A stretch of DNA of 64,000 nucleotides, taken from Ewingella sp049889095 (GTDB lineage: Bacteria > Pseudomonadota > Gammaproteobacteria > Enterobacterales > Enterobacteriaceae). The notes under the pieces are model-generated. The model saw only the letters and a program-made list of their open reading frames with translations. It was not told where the DNA came from and searched no databases. Positions 51,631 to 60,921 of this stretch are shown one piece after another; position 1 is the stretch's first letter; every line of letters starts with the position of its first letter. The stretch lies in NCBI GenBank assembly GCA_049889095.1, contig JBLJFK010000003.1, one strand, 5' to 3'. The position numbers and the translations under genes were made by a program.

Positions 51631-52149
51631 ATGGATATTAAGGTGCTCTTGCTTTTTACCGTTCTCAGTACGCTGCTTGTTCTGGTTACTATTCCTGCCA
51701 GTCAGGCCGCGACACTGGGGGTTACCGCGACGCTGTTACCGGCCTGCACGGCGGGAACGACCACCTCGGGCAACACAACCTTCGGTACGCTTAATTTCGG
51801 TAACTACGCCACCACATCCAGCGTAATAAATGCCACCAGCACTCAGCTGGCGGGATCGATTCGCGTCAACTGTGTTAACGGCCTGAGTTATAAAATTTTG
51901 ATGGATGGCGGTAAAAGCGGCAACGTGACCAGTCGCAGCATGGTCAATACCACTAATGCCGCGCTGAAAGTCCTTTATAACCTGTACACCAACGCAAATC
52001 GCACTGCACTGTGGGATAACACCACCGGCCTGAGTGATGTAGGTAATGGTGCAGACCAGTGGCATACGATTTATGGCCGTGTTCCGTCACAAACTCCCCC
52101 AGCTGCGGGGGTTTATCAGGATACGGTGAATGTTACCGTCAGCTGGTAG
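51631..52149 (+). CDS. Csu-type minor pilin, CsuA-like
   Basis: A 172-residue exported SCPU-domain protein with signal VLLLFTVLSTLLVLVTIPASQA. Cysteines lie in LLPACTAGTTTSG and IRVNCVNGLS, and the C-terminal strand is GVYQDTVNVTVSW. It has a good ribosome site AGGAAGGAA and stands second in the six-gene order, matching csuA. Confidence 0.87.
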   Translation: MDIKVLLLFTVLSTLLVLVTIPASQAATLGVTATLLPACTAGTTTSGNTTFGTLNFGNYATTSSVINATSTQLAGSIRVNCVNGLSYKILMDGGKSGNVTSRSMVNTTNAALKVLYNLYTNANRTALWDNTTGLSDVGNGADQWHTIYGRVPSQTPPAAGVYQDTVNVTVSW

Positions 52150-52160
52150 CAGGGAGTGAC

Positions 52161-52697
52161 ATGATGCCTGTGTGGTTGCTTATCCCGGTGTTCACCCTGC
52201 CGTTGCTGTTCTGTTCCGCACTCAACGCGGGCACAGCTACTAAGAATTTCACCGTCAGTGCCACCATTGTCAACGGCTGCGCATTTGGCAGTTCCGTGAC
52301 CAACCCGACCACCAATCTCGGCACCCTCAATTTCGGCTCAGTCGCCTCCGTTCCAGGTAATCTCGATATGGTCAGCACCGCCGGAACAGGCAGCGTGGTG
52401 GTGACCTGCACACCCGGCGCGACCGTTAAAATCGCCATGGACTACGGCACCCATGGCGGCAGCGCCACACAGCGCTACATGGCCAACACTACGGCTGCTA
52501 CACAAACGTTGGCCTATCAGCTCTATCAGGATCCAGCACGCAGCAAAGTATGGGGAAACGGCGCACTGGAAATGACGGTGCCCAGCTTTCCGGGCACCAC
52601 ACAAACCTATCCCGTCTACGCACGATTATTTGCAGTGACCACTTTACCCGCAGCGGGAACCTATACCGACACGGTTACTGTCACATTAACTTATTAA
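52161..52697 (+). CDS. Csu-type minor pilin, CsuB-like
   Basis: From the ATG at 52161 (site AGGGAG) the protein has 178 residues, starting with the signal MMPVWLLIPVFTLPLLFCSA. The frame from 52059 lies within the preceding gene and is not used. Cysteines lie in IVNGCAFGSS and VVVTCTPGA, and the strand TYTDTVTVTLTY ends the protein. It is third in the operon, matching csuB. Confidence 0.87.
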   Translation: MMPVWLLIPVFTLPLLFCSALNAGTATKNFTVSATIVNGCAFGSSVTNPTTNLGTLNFGSVASVPGNLDMVSTAGTGSVVVTCTPGATVKIAMDYGTHGGSATQRYMANTTAATQTLAYQLYQDPARSKVWGNGALEMTVPSFPGTTQTYPVYARLFAVTTLPAAGTYTDTVTVTLTY

Positions 52698-52715
52698 CTC
52701 ATCAGGATACGGATT

Positions 52716-53513
52716 ATGTATCAAACTTTTATGCACATGGTTTTACGTCTTTTTTCACTCGGTCTGTTGTTCGGTTCCGTGACGGTAATGGCCGCAAGTT
52801 CGGTGCTGGTCTGGCCGGTCTATCAGATCATTGAGTCAGACCAAAACGGCTCAGCACTTTGGCTGGAGAACCGCGGAGCAGAACCCGTGTCGTTGCAGGT
52901 GCGCGTACTGGCCTGGAAGCAGGAGGATTTCAACGAGCGTTATGCCGACCAGACCGACGTTATCGCCAGCCCACCGTTTGCCACTGTCGCGCCAGGCCAA
53001 CGTCAGTTGATCCGCATGATGCGTAACAAACCGGTTCCCGCCCACACCGAGAAAGCCTTCCGTATCATCATCGATGAGATCCCTTCTCCGCTGAACGCTA
53101 ACGCTACCAGCAAAGACAAAACCGTGGTCGGCCTGCAGTTGCAGATGCGCTATCTGCTGCCGCTGTTTATGGAGGGTGAGGGGATTTGGACCCATGACCG
53201 CACCGATGTCAAACGCGACAGCGCCACAGCCACCAAACCGCTGTTGCAATGGAGCATTAGCACCGTAGGAGGAAAATCCTTCCTGAAAGTGCGTAATACC
53301 GGCCTGGTCCATGCGCGCCTGAGCAATGTGTTCTGGTCTAACAAAGGTGATGCTAAAAAAGGCGTGAAACCGATGGTCTCCGGCTTTATGGGCTATGTTT
53401 TGCCGCAGCAGGAGATGCGTTGGCCGATCCCGGCGGGCTTGCTGCCAGGCAGCCAGCTCAATGCGCAGATTGCTGATAACACTCAACCCATTATGATCCC
53501 TCGCGGCGAATAA
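52716..53513 (+). CDS. Csu-type periplasmic pilus chaperone
   Basis: A 265-residue chaperone with a signal peptide and two immunoglobulin-like domains that caps pilin subunits before their assembly. The family segments LVWPVYQIIESDQNGSALWL, PPFATVAPGQRQLIRMM and the subunit-binding RIIIDEIPSP are present. It lies between pilin and usher genes and matches csuC. Confidence 0.92.
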   Translation: MYQTFMHMVLRLFSLGLLFGSVTVMAASSVLVWPVYQIIESDQNGSALWLENRGAEPVSLQVRVLAWKQEDFNERYADQTDVIASPPFATVAPGQRQLIRMMRNKPVPAHTEKAFRIIIDEIPSPLNANATSKDKTVVGLQLQMRYLLPLFMEGEGIWTHDRTDVKRDSATATKPLLQWSISTVGGKSFLKVRNTGLVHARLSNVFWSNKGDAKKGVKPMVSGFMGYVLPQQEMRWPIPAGLLPGSQLNAQIADNTQPIMIPRGE

Positions 53514-53531
53514 AGGCAGGAGCCGCGACGT

Positions 53532-56102
53532 ATGCCAACCAGACGTTTTACCCCGGGGAGGCGTTTTCTTCTTCGAGCCCACGTTCAGGGTTACCGGAGT
53601 CTGATTTATGCGGGCAGCCTGAGCCTGCTTGTCGCTTCTTGGCTGGTGCAGGCCGCTGAGTATAGCGATCTGCCGGACGCACCTCGTGCGGCTCCGGTGG
53701 TGACTGACGCGACCTACTATTTGTCGATAGTGGTGAATGGTCAGAGCGACAATCAGGTGGTGGCGGTGGTCTATCGCAATAACGCTTATTGGGTGGAGGC
53801 TGGGGTATTGGCCAAAAATCACGTACACCTGAATGGGCAGCAGCAGGGGCTGGTCAATATCACCCACCTTCCGCAGGTCACAGCTAATTACGTCCCCGAA
53901 ACCCAACAGTTGGTCTTTCAGGTGCCGGACGACTGGTTGCCGAAGCAGAATATCAACAGCGACAACCTGTTGGGCTACACTCCGGCGCAAAGCAGCACAG
54001 GTCTGTTATTAAACTATGACACCTACTACGCCGACCCGCACTCCGGGCCGCGGACACTGGCTACCTTGATGGAGCAGCGCCTGTTCAGCAGCGGCGGCAT
54101 TCTAACCAACACCGGCACCTGGCGTTACAATATCGAGAGTTCGCCCGGCAGTACTTCGCATGATGGCTATATCCGCTACGACACCTTCTGGCGCTACACC
54201 GACGAAGCCAACCTCGTCAGCTACCAGATGGGTGACTTTGTCAGCAACTCCCTGACATGGAGCAACTCGGCGCGTATGGGCGGGTTACGAATCAGTCGTA
54301 ACTTCGGCGTCCGCCCAGACCTGGTGACCTACCCGTTACTGCAATACAGTGGCACAGCGGCGGTGCCAACCACGGTCGATCTGTTCCTCAACGGCTTTAA
54401 AGCCAGCAGCAACAATCTTAATTCTGGGCCTTTCACCCTCACCAATGTGCCTTACATCAACGGTGCCGGAGAAGCCACAGTAGTCACCACTGACGCCCTT
54501 GGGCGGCAGGTTTCCACCAGTGTGCCTTTTTACGTCTCCAATACCCTGCTGCGTAGCGGCCTGACTGACTTTGATCTGTCGCTTGGTGCGGTACGGAAAA
54601 ATTATGGTATCGACAACGCCGACTACTCTGACGCGGCGTTCAGCGGTATTTACCGCTTCGGCATCACCAATTATCTGACGCTCTCCACCCACGGCGAAGC
54701 TACGCAGGGATTGGCGCTTGGCGGCCTCGGGGCAGATGTCGCCATTGGCCACTGGGGAACGCTCAGCGTATCGGGTAGCCAGAGTCAGGCTAACCATGCC
54801 CCGGCGACCCGTGGTGAATTCGATACAGATGTCAACAATGACAATAATATCAATAAATTACAAAATAACTCAATCAATGACCTGTCCGATACCAACAGCC
54901 TAACCAGCAATCAGCCAAACACCGACAGCGATACCAAAGAGAAGAACGGTAACCAGTACACGGTAGGGTATTCCTACTACTCCACCCGTTTCAGCATCTC
55001 GGCGCTGCGTTCATCGCGCACGCCGGGCTATCAAGACTTAACGTCCTATACCAGCAGCACCCGCCTTAGCCGTCAGGCCGATCAGATCACTTTCAGCACT
55101 TCGCCTTTTGGGACCTCGAACGGCACCATTGGCATCGGTTATTACGATGTCGAAGCCTATGACCAGAGCCACACCCGGCTGCTGAACTTCTCCTACAGCC
55201 GCTCGCTGTGGGGTCAGAGCAGCATGTTTGTGTCACTCAATAAAACACTGAGCGAAAACGGCTACAGCGCACAGCTGCAATTTATCATTCCGCTAGACGC
55301 AGGCATTAGCGTTAACGCTGGTGTACAGCGTAACAGCGCCGGAAATTATCATGAGCAGGTTGGCGCCAGTAAAACCACGCCAACCGACGGCGGGCTGGGC
55401 TGGAATCTTGCCTATAGCGGCGGCAGTGAACCGTATCAACAAGCCGATGCCACCTGGAAATCGCGTTATGCCACCGTTCAGGGCGGGGTATTCGGGCAGG
55501 CCGGCAAGTACACCAACTGGGCCGATCTCAGTGGTTCAGTGGTGTTTATGGACAATGACTTTTTCCTGGCGGACAAGATCAACGATGCCTTCATCGTGGT
55601 CGATACCGGCAGCTACGCCGAGGTGCCCGTGCTGTATGAGAACCAGAAACTCGGTAAGACCGATAAAAACGGCCATCTGCTGATCCCAAACGTCAGTTCC
55701 TATTACCCGGCGAAGGTGGATATCGATACCCTGCCGCTGCCCGTCGACGTGGTGGCAAACCGCGTGTCAGGCAATATTTCCGTACGCGAAGGCAGCGGCA
55801 TGGTGGTGAAGTTCCCGGTCAAAAAAGTGCTTTCCGCAAGTATCAGACTCAACGATACCCAGGGCCAGCCGCTGAAGCTCGGCACGCTGGTTACCGAGGA
55901 AAACAGCCAGCAAACTACGGTCGTCGGCTACGACGGGTTGATGTATTTATCCAATCTGCAACAGCACAACATGTTAAGTATCCGTCAGGAGGACAATTCG
56001 GTGTGCCGGATTGGCTTTGACCTGAATACCAATCATCAGAGTGTTGAGCAGATCGGTCCGCTGGTTTGCCAGCCGGACGCGGCATCAGGAGAGCGAAAAT
56101 GA
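53532..56102 (+). CDS. Csu-type outer-membrane usher
   Basis: An 856-residue usher that forms the outer-membrane assembly pore. It starts after AGGAG at 53532. An N-terminal domain, the barrel with QMGDFVSNSLTWSNSARMGG and VDLFLNGFKASSNNL, and C-terminal domains with PVLYENQKLGKTDKNGHLLI are seen. At about residues 433-475 is an Asn/Asp/Ser-rich tract (NNDNNINKLQNNSIND and more) encoded by AT-rich DNA, unlike the rest of the gene. Its stop overlaps the next start in ATGA. Confidence 0.92.
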   Translation: MPTRRFTPGRRFLLRAHVQGYRSLIYAGSLSLLVASWLVQAAEYSDLPDAPRAAPVVTDATYYLSIVVNGQSDNQVVAVVYRNNAYWVEAGVLAKNHVHLNGQQQGLVNITHLPQVTANYVPETQQLVFQVPDDWLPKQNINSDNLLGYTPAQSSTGLLLNYDTYYADPHSGPRTLATLMEQRLFSSGGILTNTGTWRYNIESSPGSTSHDGYIRYDTFWRYTDEANLVSYQMGDFVSNSLTWSNSARMGGLRISRNFGVRPDLVTYPLLQYSGTAAVPTTVDLFLNGFKASSNNLNSGPFTLTNVPYINGAGEATVVTTDALGRQVSTSVPFYVSNTLLRSGLTDFDLSLGAVRKNYGIDNADYSDAAFSGIYRFGITNYLTLSTHGEATQGLALGGLGADVAIGHWGTLSVSGSQSQANHAPATRGEFDTDVNNDNNINKLQNNSINDLSDTNSLTSNQPNTDSDTKEKNGNQYTVGYSYYSTRFSISALRSSRTPGYQDLTSYTSSTRLSRQADQITFSTSPFGTSNGTIGIGYYDVEAYDQSHTRLLNFSYSRSLWGQSSMFVSLNKTLSENGYSAQLQFIIPLDAGISVNAGVQRNSAGNYHEQVGASKTTPTDGGLGWNLAYSGGSEPYQQADATWKSRYATVQGGVFGQAGKYTNWADLSGSVVFMDNDFFLADKINDAFIVVDTGSYAEVPVLYENQKLGKTDKNGHLLIPNVSSYYPAKVDIDTLPLPVDVVANRVSGNISVREGSGMVVKFPVKKVLSASIRLNDTQGQPLKLGTLVTEENSQQTTVVGYDGLMYLSNLQQHNMLSIRQEDNSVCRIGFDLNTNHQSVEQIGPLVCQPDAASGERK

Positions 56103-57064
56103 ATTTGTTGAGAATGGGGTCACGCGGGCTGGCCGCTTTGCTGTTATTTTGGGTTGGCTTACAGAGTGTTCAGGCGGACTGTACCAGTACATCTGGGTCG
56201 GGGAATTTTGGAACGCCCACCTCATTTACCGTCGCCAGTACGGCGCAGCAGGTCACCGCCACCAGTGGATTTACCTGTAGCGGCAGTCTGCTTGCGTTGG
56301 CAGCTACCAATACCGTCACTGCGAGAATAGCCTCCACCACCCATGCCATTGGCACCACGGCACGGCTGTTTAACGCCGCCAATAATCAATATCTGCCTTA
56401 TATTATCTGTAGCGACAGCGCCTGCGCCATGCCGGTCAACGTTGGGGCTTCCTACACATGGAGCAGTACTTCGCTCCTTGGCCTGCTGGGACTGTTCAAT
56501 GCCAGTGACGGCAGCATGCCGCTGTATCTGAAAACGGCGACAGGCGCCAATCTAAAGGCCGGGCTTTACAACGACAATATTACGATCAACTGGACCTACC
56601 ATATCTGTTTCACCGGTGTACTGGGCGTCTGCGCGTATACCGACGGAACAGCGACCACGGTGATTGCCGCTAGCCTGGCGGTGACTAATTTCTGTTATAT
56701 CGATAATGCGCCGAACGTCAGTTTTGGCTCAGCAGCCTTCCCGAGTGGCTTTGCCTCTGTGACCTCAAACTCGCTGAGCATCCGCTGTACACAAGGTGCG
56801 ACCTACGGCGTGAAATTGGCCAGCAGCGTTGGCGGCAGTGGTCAATATCGGCAAATGTCATCACTCAATAATGGCGTAACCAGCTATTTGCAGTATCAGA
56901 TCTTTAAGGGGGATGCATCGGTGTGGACGGCAGCAACCGACATGTCAATGACGGGTACCGGCGCTTCTCAGTCGATTGGTTATACCGCCACGGTCAACGC
57001 CAGCCAGGCCAATCCGCCGGCCGGAAGCTACAGCGATACGGTGCTGGTGACGGTGACGTATTAA
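56099..57064 (+). CDS. Csu-type tip adhesin with two SCPU domains
   Basis: A 321-residue protein starting MNLLRMGSRGLAALLLFWVG with a signal peptide, followed by two spore coat U domains. The first covers about residues 25-180 and ends near NITINWTYHICF; the second ends in YSDTVLVTVTY. In Acinetobacter CsuE the tip subunit binds hydrophobic surfaces with its N-terminal domain, which fits the two-domain build here. It overlaps the usher stop by four bases and closes the operon. Confidence 0.9.
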   Translation: MNLLRMGSRGLAALLLFWVGLQSVQADCTSTSGSGNFGTPTSFTVASTAQQVTATSGFTCSGSLLALAATNTVTARIASTTHAIGTTARLFNAANNQYLPYIICSDSACAMPVNVGASYTWSSTSLLGLLGLFNASDGSMPLYLKTATGANLKAGLYNDNITINWTYHICFTGVLGVCAYTDGTATTVIAASLAVTNFCYIDNAPNVSFGSAAFPSGFASVTSNSLSIRCTQGATYGVKLASSVGGSGQYRQMSSLNNGVTSYLQYQIFKGDASVWTAATDMSMTGTGASQSIGYTATVNASQANPPAGSYSDTVLVTVTY

Positions 57065-57130
57065 TCAGGAAGGAAAAACAGGCCGGTGCAGAGCAGTCAG
57101 CAAAAACTGTCACACCGGTGGACGCGCAGA

Positions 57131-57613
57131 TCACAGCGCCTTGAGGATCTTAATGGTGTCATCAACATTAATTTCGTCTTCAGAGAAGATGAAGGTAGTA
57201 TTTTGGAAGGTGGTCACCGCCAGTTTTTTCAGCGTGCGCGTCTCCGCTTGCTTCTCTTCTTCTTCCTTCGGGCGGATACGGTTCATCAGTAAACCGACCG
57301 ATAGCACGGCGTTTTCTTTGTTGACCTGAGACTCTGCAGGTACTTCTTCGCTGTACGCCAGGAAAGACTTAATACTGGTGATTTTGATTCGCTCACCGGC
57401 AATAAAAATGTAACGGCTCTCTGGTTCAACTTTCACCGCAAAAGCCGACAAGCCTTTGTTGTTGGTGGTCGGTTCGAAAGTCACCACAGCGTCTTTCTTG
57501 ATAAGCTCTGGATTGGCGACTTTAATCACGTGGAAATAACGATTATCGCCGTTTTCATCTTTGATAAAACCGAAACCTTTATCTTCAAACCAGGTTGTGA
57601 TTGTCCCGTTCAT
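57131..57613 (-). CDS. Cold-shock-domain protein with C-terminal extension
   Basis: The 160-residue protein starts with a cold-shock domain, MNGTITTWFEDKGFGFIKDE, with the RNP1-like GFGFI and the RNP2-like YFHVIKV. This covers about residues 1-65. The C-terminal 95 residues, with IFIAGERIKITSIKSFLAY and a charged linker, are not a second cold-shock domain, and I do not know their function. Nucleic-acid binding is likely. The region 57614-57774 upstream is a leader without genes. Confidence 0.85.
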   Translation of the reverse strand: MNGTITTWFEDKGFGFIKDENGDNRYFHVIKVANPELIKKDAVVTFEPTTNNKGLSAFAVKVEPESRYIFIAGERIKITSIKSFLAYSEEVPAESQVNKENAVLSVGLLMNRIRPKEEEEKQAETRTLKKLAVTTFQNTTFIFSEDEINVDDTIKILKAL

Positions 57614-57774
57614 CGCTATAACCGCCTAATTAATCGTTCAACATGTCAAATTTTGCAGCGCGCAGTTTAATGCAGTTCGCGCCTAAAGTCCTGCGCTTTA
57701 CCGCATCGATGCGCCTCGAATTATTTTGGGTAGAGATGAAAAGTTTGGCGTGCATGCCAAATTTCTCTTGTTAA

Positions 57775-58191
57775 TCATTCGCTACCCAAAACCCGAAGGC
57801 TGCGCTGTTTCAGGATGCGGTGAAGGTTAAACTCTAGCCAGTCGGCCAGTCCGGTCACCTGTTCCTTAACCTCAAGCCCCAGCGGCGACAGACTATATTC
57901 AACGTGTGGCGGCACTACCGGATATGAACGCCGGTCGACAAAGCCGTCCTCTTCTAAAGCCTGAAGCGTTTGGGCCAGCATTTTTTCACTGATACCCCCA
58001 ACTTTGCGACGTAATTCGCTGAACCGCAGTGTTTCTTCGCTCAGGGCGATCAAAATGAGCAATCCCCAGCGGCTGGTCAAGTGACGGAGGACCTCTCGCG
58101 ACGGGCAATTCGGATCGAGGATCTTGCCCTGACGGATTTGTTGCGAGAGGGTCAAACGTTCAGAAAATTTTTCAGAGTGAATAACCTTCAT
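57775..58191 (-). CDS. ytfH: HxlR-family regulator YtfH
   Basis: A 138-residue winged-helix regulator of the HxlR family. The conserved Cys of DPNCPSREVLRHLTSRWG, the recognition region LRRKVGGISEKMLAQTLQAL and the wing PPHVEYSLSPLG are typical. It is divergent from a qorB-like gene, the same arrangement as ytfH-ytfG of E. coli. An inverted repeat in the shared promoter is a likely operator. Confidence 0.88.
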   Translation of the reverse strand: MKVIHSEKFSERLTLSQQIRQGKILDPNCPSREVLRHLTSRWGLLILIALSEETLRFSELRRKVGGISEKMLAQTLQALEEDGFVDRRSYPVVPPHVEYSLSPLGLEVKEQVTGLADWLEFNLHRILKQRSLRVLGSE

Positions 58192-58208
58192 ACTTACCTT
58201 TTGGTGCG

Positions 58209-58227
58209 TACTTACGAAAAGTTAGTA
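58209..58227. promoter_or_regulatory. Putative HxlR-type operator
   Basis: TACTTACGAAAAGTTAGTA has near-perfect inverted arms (TACTTAC/GTTAGTA, one mismatch) around five bases. A further direct TACTTAC copy lies just upstream at about 58191-58197. It lies 18 bp from the regulator start and fits the site shape of this family. Confidence 0.55.
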
Positions 58228-58302
58228 TATCGCATAGGATGTTTTAAGAGCCAGTGTGGTAAAGACCTCTTTTTGAATAAACCCTTACTTTGGAGAAACA
58301 AC

Positions 58303-59160
58303 ATGATTGCAATTACCGGTGCTACCGGCCAGTTAGGCCGCCTTGTTATCACAGCACTTCTGAAAAAAGTGCCTGCCAATCAAATAATTGCTGCCGTACG
58401 CAGTCCCGAAAAAGCCAAAGATCTGGCAGAGTTAGGTGTGGAAGTGCGTCAGGCAGATTATAGCCAGTCCGCCACGCTGGATGCCGCGTTTAAAGGCGTC
58501 GAAAAGCTGTTGCTTATTTCTTCCAGTGAAGTTGGACAGCGCGAAGCGCAACACAATGCGGTGATCGCGGCGGCGCAACGTGCGGGTGTTAAACTGCTGG
58601 CATATACCAGTTTGCTACACGCAGATAAAAGTCAGCTCGGTCTGGCCGTTGAACATCGTGCAACAGAAAAAGCATTGAGTGAATCCGGCGTGCCTTTTGT
58701 GCTGCTGCGTAACAGCTGGTATACCGAAAACTATGCGGCGAGCGTGGCACCTGCGCTGGCACACCATGCCTTTATCGGCTCAGCAGGCGAAGGCCGACTT
58801 TCTACTGCGGCGCGTCAGGATTATGCCGAAGCGGCGGCGGCGGTGCTGAGTCTGGATAATCAGGCGGGTAAAATCTACGAACTGGCGGGCGACGAATCCT
58901 ATACGCTGGCTGAATTCTCTGCGGAAATCGCGCAACAGTCAGGCAAAAAAGTGGATTACGTGAATCTGCCGCAAGCCGAGTTTGCTAAAGCGCTGATGGG
59001 TGCGGGTTTACCGGAAGGGCTGTCGAATATGCTGGCGGATTCTGATGCAGCGGCTGCGAAAGGGGGTTTGTTTGATGATTCACATTCATTGAGCAAATTG
59101 ATTGGGCGTCCGACAACCCCCTTCAAAGACGTGATTGCTGCGACGCTTAAATCTCTCTGA
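58303..59160 (+). CDS. qorB: NAD(P)H:quinone oxidoreductase 2
   Basis: A 285-residue atypical short-chain dehydrogenase that reduces quinones with NADPH (E. coli QorB, YtfG). It begins MIAITGATGQLGRLVITALL with the nucleotide-binding GATGQLG, and VPFVLLRNSWYTENY is also typical. The ATG at 58303 has the site TGGAG; a frame starting at 58081 overlaps the regulator gene and is not used. Control by YtfH is likely from the divergent arrangement. Confidence 0.92.
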   Translation: MIAITGATGQLGRLVITALLKKVPANQIIAAVRSPEKAKDLAELGVEVRQADYSQSATLDAAFKGVEKLLLISSSEVGQREAQHNAVIAAAQRAGVKLLAYTSLLHADKSQLGLAVEHRATEKALSESGVPFVLLRNSWYTENYAASVAPALAHHAFIGSAGEGRLSTAARQDYAEAAAAVLSLDNQAGKIYELAGDESYTLAEFSAEIAQQSGKKVDYVNLPQAEFAKALMGAGLPEGLSNMLADSDAAAAKGGLFDDSHSLSKLIGRPTTPFKDVIAATLKSL

Positions 59161-59225
59161 TCCCCTTACACGTCATGTTTCGGCCTGTTAACAGCGTGCT
59201 TAACAGGCCGGCTTTCCGCTTGCCT

Positions 59226-59882
59226 TCACCGCAGAGCACGACGAAAGGTCAGATTGAAGCGGTATTGCCCCGTCAGCAGATGTTCGCCTGGTTTGAGCGG
59301 TAAAATACCGTGATAACGCAGGCGGGCCGGGCCGCCCCACACCACGATATCACCATGGTTGAGCACCACACGCTGGGTTTTATCACTGCGATCCAAGCCA
59401 CCAAACTGAAATGTCGCCGGCAGGCCAAGTGAGACTGAAACAATCGGCGCGCCGAAATCGTGCTCGTCTTTGTCCTGATGCAGTGACATTTTAGCCCCCG
59501 GCTGATAGCGGTTTATCAGGCACGCATCCGGCTGAAAACCTGGGAAACCAGCCTGCTCTGCGGCATCGACCGCCAGTGCGTAAAACAGTGGCGGCATAGC
59601 GGGCCAGGGGTGTTGATTCTCGGGAGACGTTGCCTGATAGCGATACCCTTTTCGATCAGTCACCCAACCAACATCGCCACAGTTAGTCATGGCGACTGAC
59701 ATCTCATATCCACCTGGCGTAGCGCGATACTGGAATGGCACCAGACCGGCAATACGATCGATCTCAACCAGCAATGCGGAATCATCTTGCAGCGCCCCGC
59801 CGCGCAGCACCACTGCACCAGGAGCTAACGCCTCACGCCAGTGCGGATGAAAATCCGGGTGATCGAAAAGATCCAAATTCAT
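59226..59882 (-). CDS. alkB: DNA oxidative demethylase AlkB
   Basis: AlkB repairs 1-methyladenine and 3-methylcytosine in DNA by Fe(II)/2-oxoglutarate-dependent oxidation. The ATG at 59882 has AGGAGG five bases away and gives 218 residues; a GTG at 59888 lies too close to the site. Iron ligands are seen in LHQDKDEHDFG and RLRYHGILP, and the 2-oxoglutarate Arg lies in RFNLTFR. The sequence GGYEMSVAMTNCG matches the substrate-side loop. No ada gene is adjacent. Confidence 0.95.
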   Translation of the reverse strand: MNLDLFDHPDFHPHWREALAPGAVVLRGGALQDDSALLVEIDRIAGLVPFQYRATPGGYEMSVAMTNCGDVGWVTDRKGYRYQATSPENQHPWPAMPPLFYALAVDAAEQAGFPGFQPDACLINRYQPGAKMSLHQDKDEHDFGAPIVSVSLGLPATFQFGGLDRSDKTQRVVLNHGDIVVWGGPARLRYHGILPLKPGEHLLTGQYRFNLTFRRALR

Positions 59883-60010
59883 GTCCACCTCCTGCAGGCG
59901 TTATCCCCTAAGTATATACCTTAAATAATTCGTTAAGGCTGGCGGCATACGGCGCGTTTCCGCTAAGGTTTGGTTAACGTATTCAACTCAGTTTTTATAC
60001 AGGAGGCACC

Positions 60011-60829
60011 ATGAGCCGTGAAATTAACAAAGACACCCAATTGTGTATGTCACTGTCCGGGCGTCCGGGCAACTTCGGCACCCGTTTTCACAATTATTTG
60101 TACCAGGCGTTGGATCTGAATTTTGTCTACAAGGCGTTCACTACGAAGGATATTGAAGCGGCCGTTAAAGGCGTGCGTGCACTGGGCATTCGCGGCTGTG
60201 CGGTATCAATGCCATTCAAGGAAGCTTGTATTGCTTTTCTGGATAAACTCGACCCTTCCGCCACCGCCATCCAGTCAGTAAATACTATCGTTAATGACGA
60301 CGGTATTTTGCGGGCCTATAACACCGATTACATCGCCGTCGCTAAATTGCTGGAAGGCTACCAGGTGCCGCATGATGCCGTGTTTGCGCTGCGTGGCAGC
60401 GGCGGTATGGGCAAAGCCGTGGTAGCAGCACTGCGCGATGCCGGTTTCAAAAACGGTTATATCGTTGCGCGCAATGAAAAAAATGGCCGAGAACTGGCGC
60501 AAGAATACGGTTACCAGTGGAAGAGCGACGTGGGTAATTTAACGGTGGATATGCTCATTAACGTCACGCCGATTGGCATGGCCGGCGGCCCCGAGGTGGA
60601 TTCACTGGCCTTTGAACCGGAAGTGATTGACCGGGCTTCTATCGTTTTCGACGTGGTGGCTCTGCCGGTGGAGACACCGCTGATCCGTTACGGACGTGAA
60701 CACAACAAGCAGGTGATCACCGGCGCCGAGGTCGCGACGCTACAGGCGGTAGAACAGTTCGTGTTGTACACCGGAAAACGCCCGAATGATGCACTGATTG
60801 ATCAGGCCGCGACGCACGCCCGAGGGTGA
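60011..60829 (+). CDS. Shikimate-dehydrogenase-like protein
   Basis: A 272-residue AroE-superfamily protein of the shikimate-dehydrogenase-like type known from Haemophilus HI0607. The N-terminal substrate domain has CAVSMPFKEACIAFLD, where the canonical AroE has NVTxPxK, so Lys is kept. The nucleotide-binding part has LRGSGGMGKAVVAALRDAGF and INVTPIGMAGG. The start has AGGAGG. It is probably not the main AroE of the shikimate pathway. Confidence 0.88.
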   Translation: MSREINKDTQLCMSLSGRPGNFGTRFHNYLYQALDLNFVYKAFTTKDIEAAVKGVRALGIRGCAVSMPFKEACIAFLDKLDPSATAIQSVNTIVNDDGILRAYNTDYIAVAKLLEGYQVPHDAVFALRGSGGMGKAVVAALRDAGFKNGYIVARNEKNGRELAQEYGYQWKSDVGNLTVDMLINVTPIGMAGGPEVDSLAFEPEVIDRASIVFDVVALPVETPLIRYGREHNKQVITGAEVATLQAVEQFVLYTGKRPNDALIDQAATHARG

Positions 60830-60921
60830 TGTACCCCCGAGAATAAGTAAACACGCCAACAGAACTCACTAAAACGGCCCGAAATTTTCATCGCGGGCCG
60901 TTTATATCGAGACTAAAAAAT

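Noticed and set aside
52851..53990. 379-codon open frame on the minus strand across the Csu chaperone and usher genes
   Set aside because: It is antisense to two well-recognised pilus genes and has no start site or protein likeness.
59915..59950. Possible ERIC end near AAATAATTCGTTAAGGCTGG
   Set aside because: Only one end-like segment is present, with no core or second arm; too little to call a repeat.
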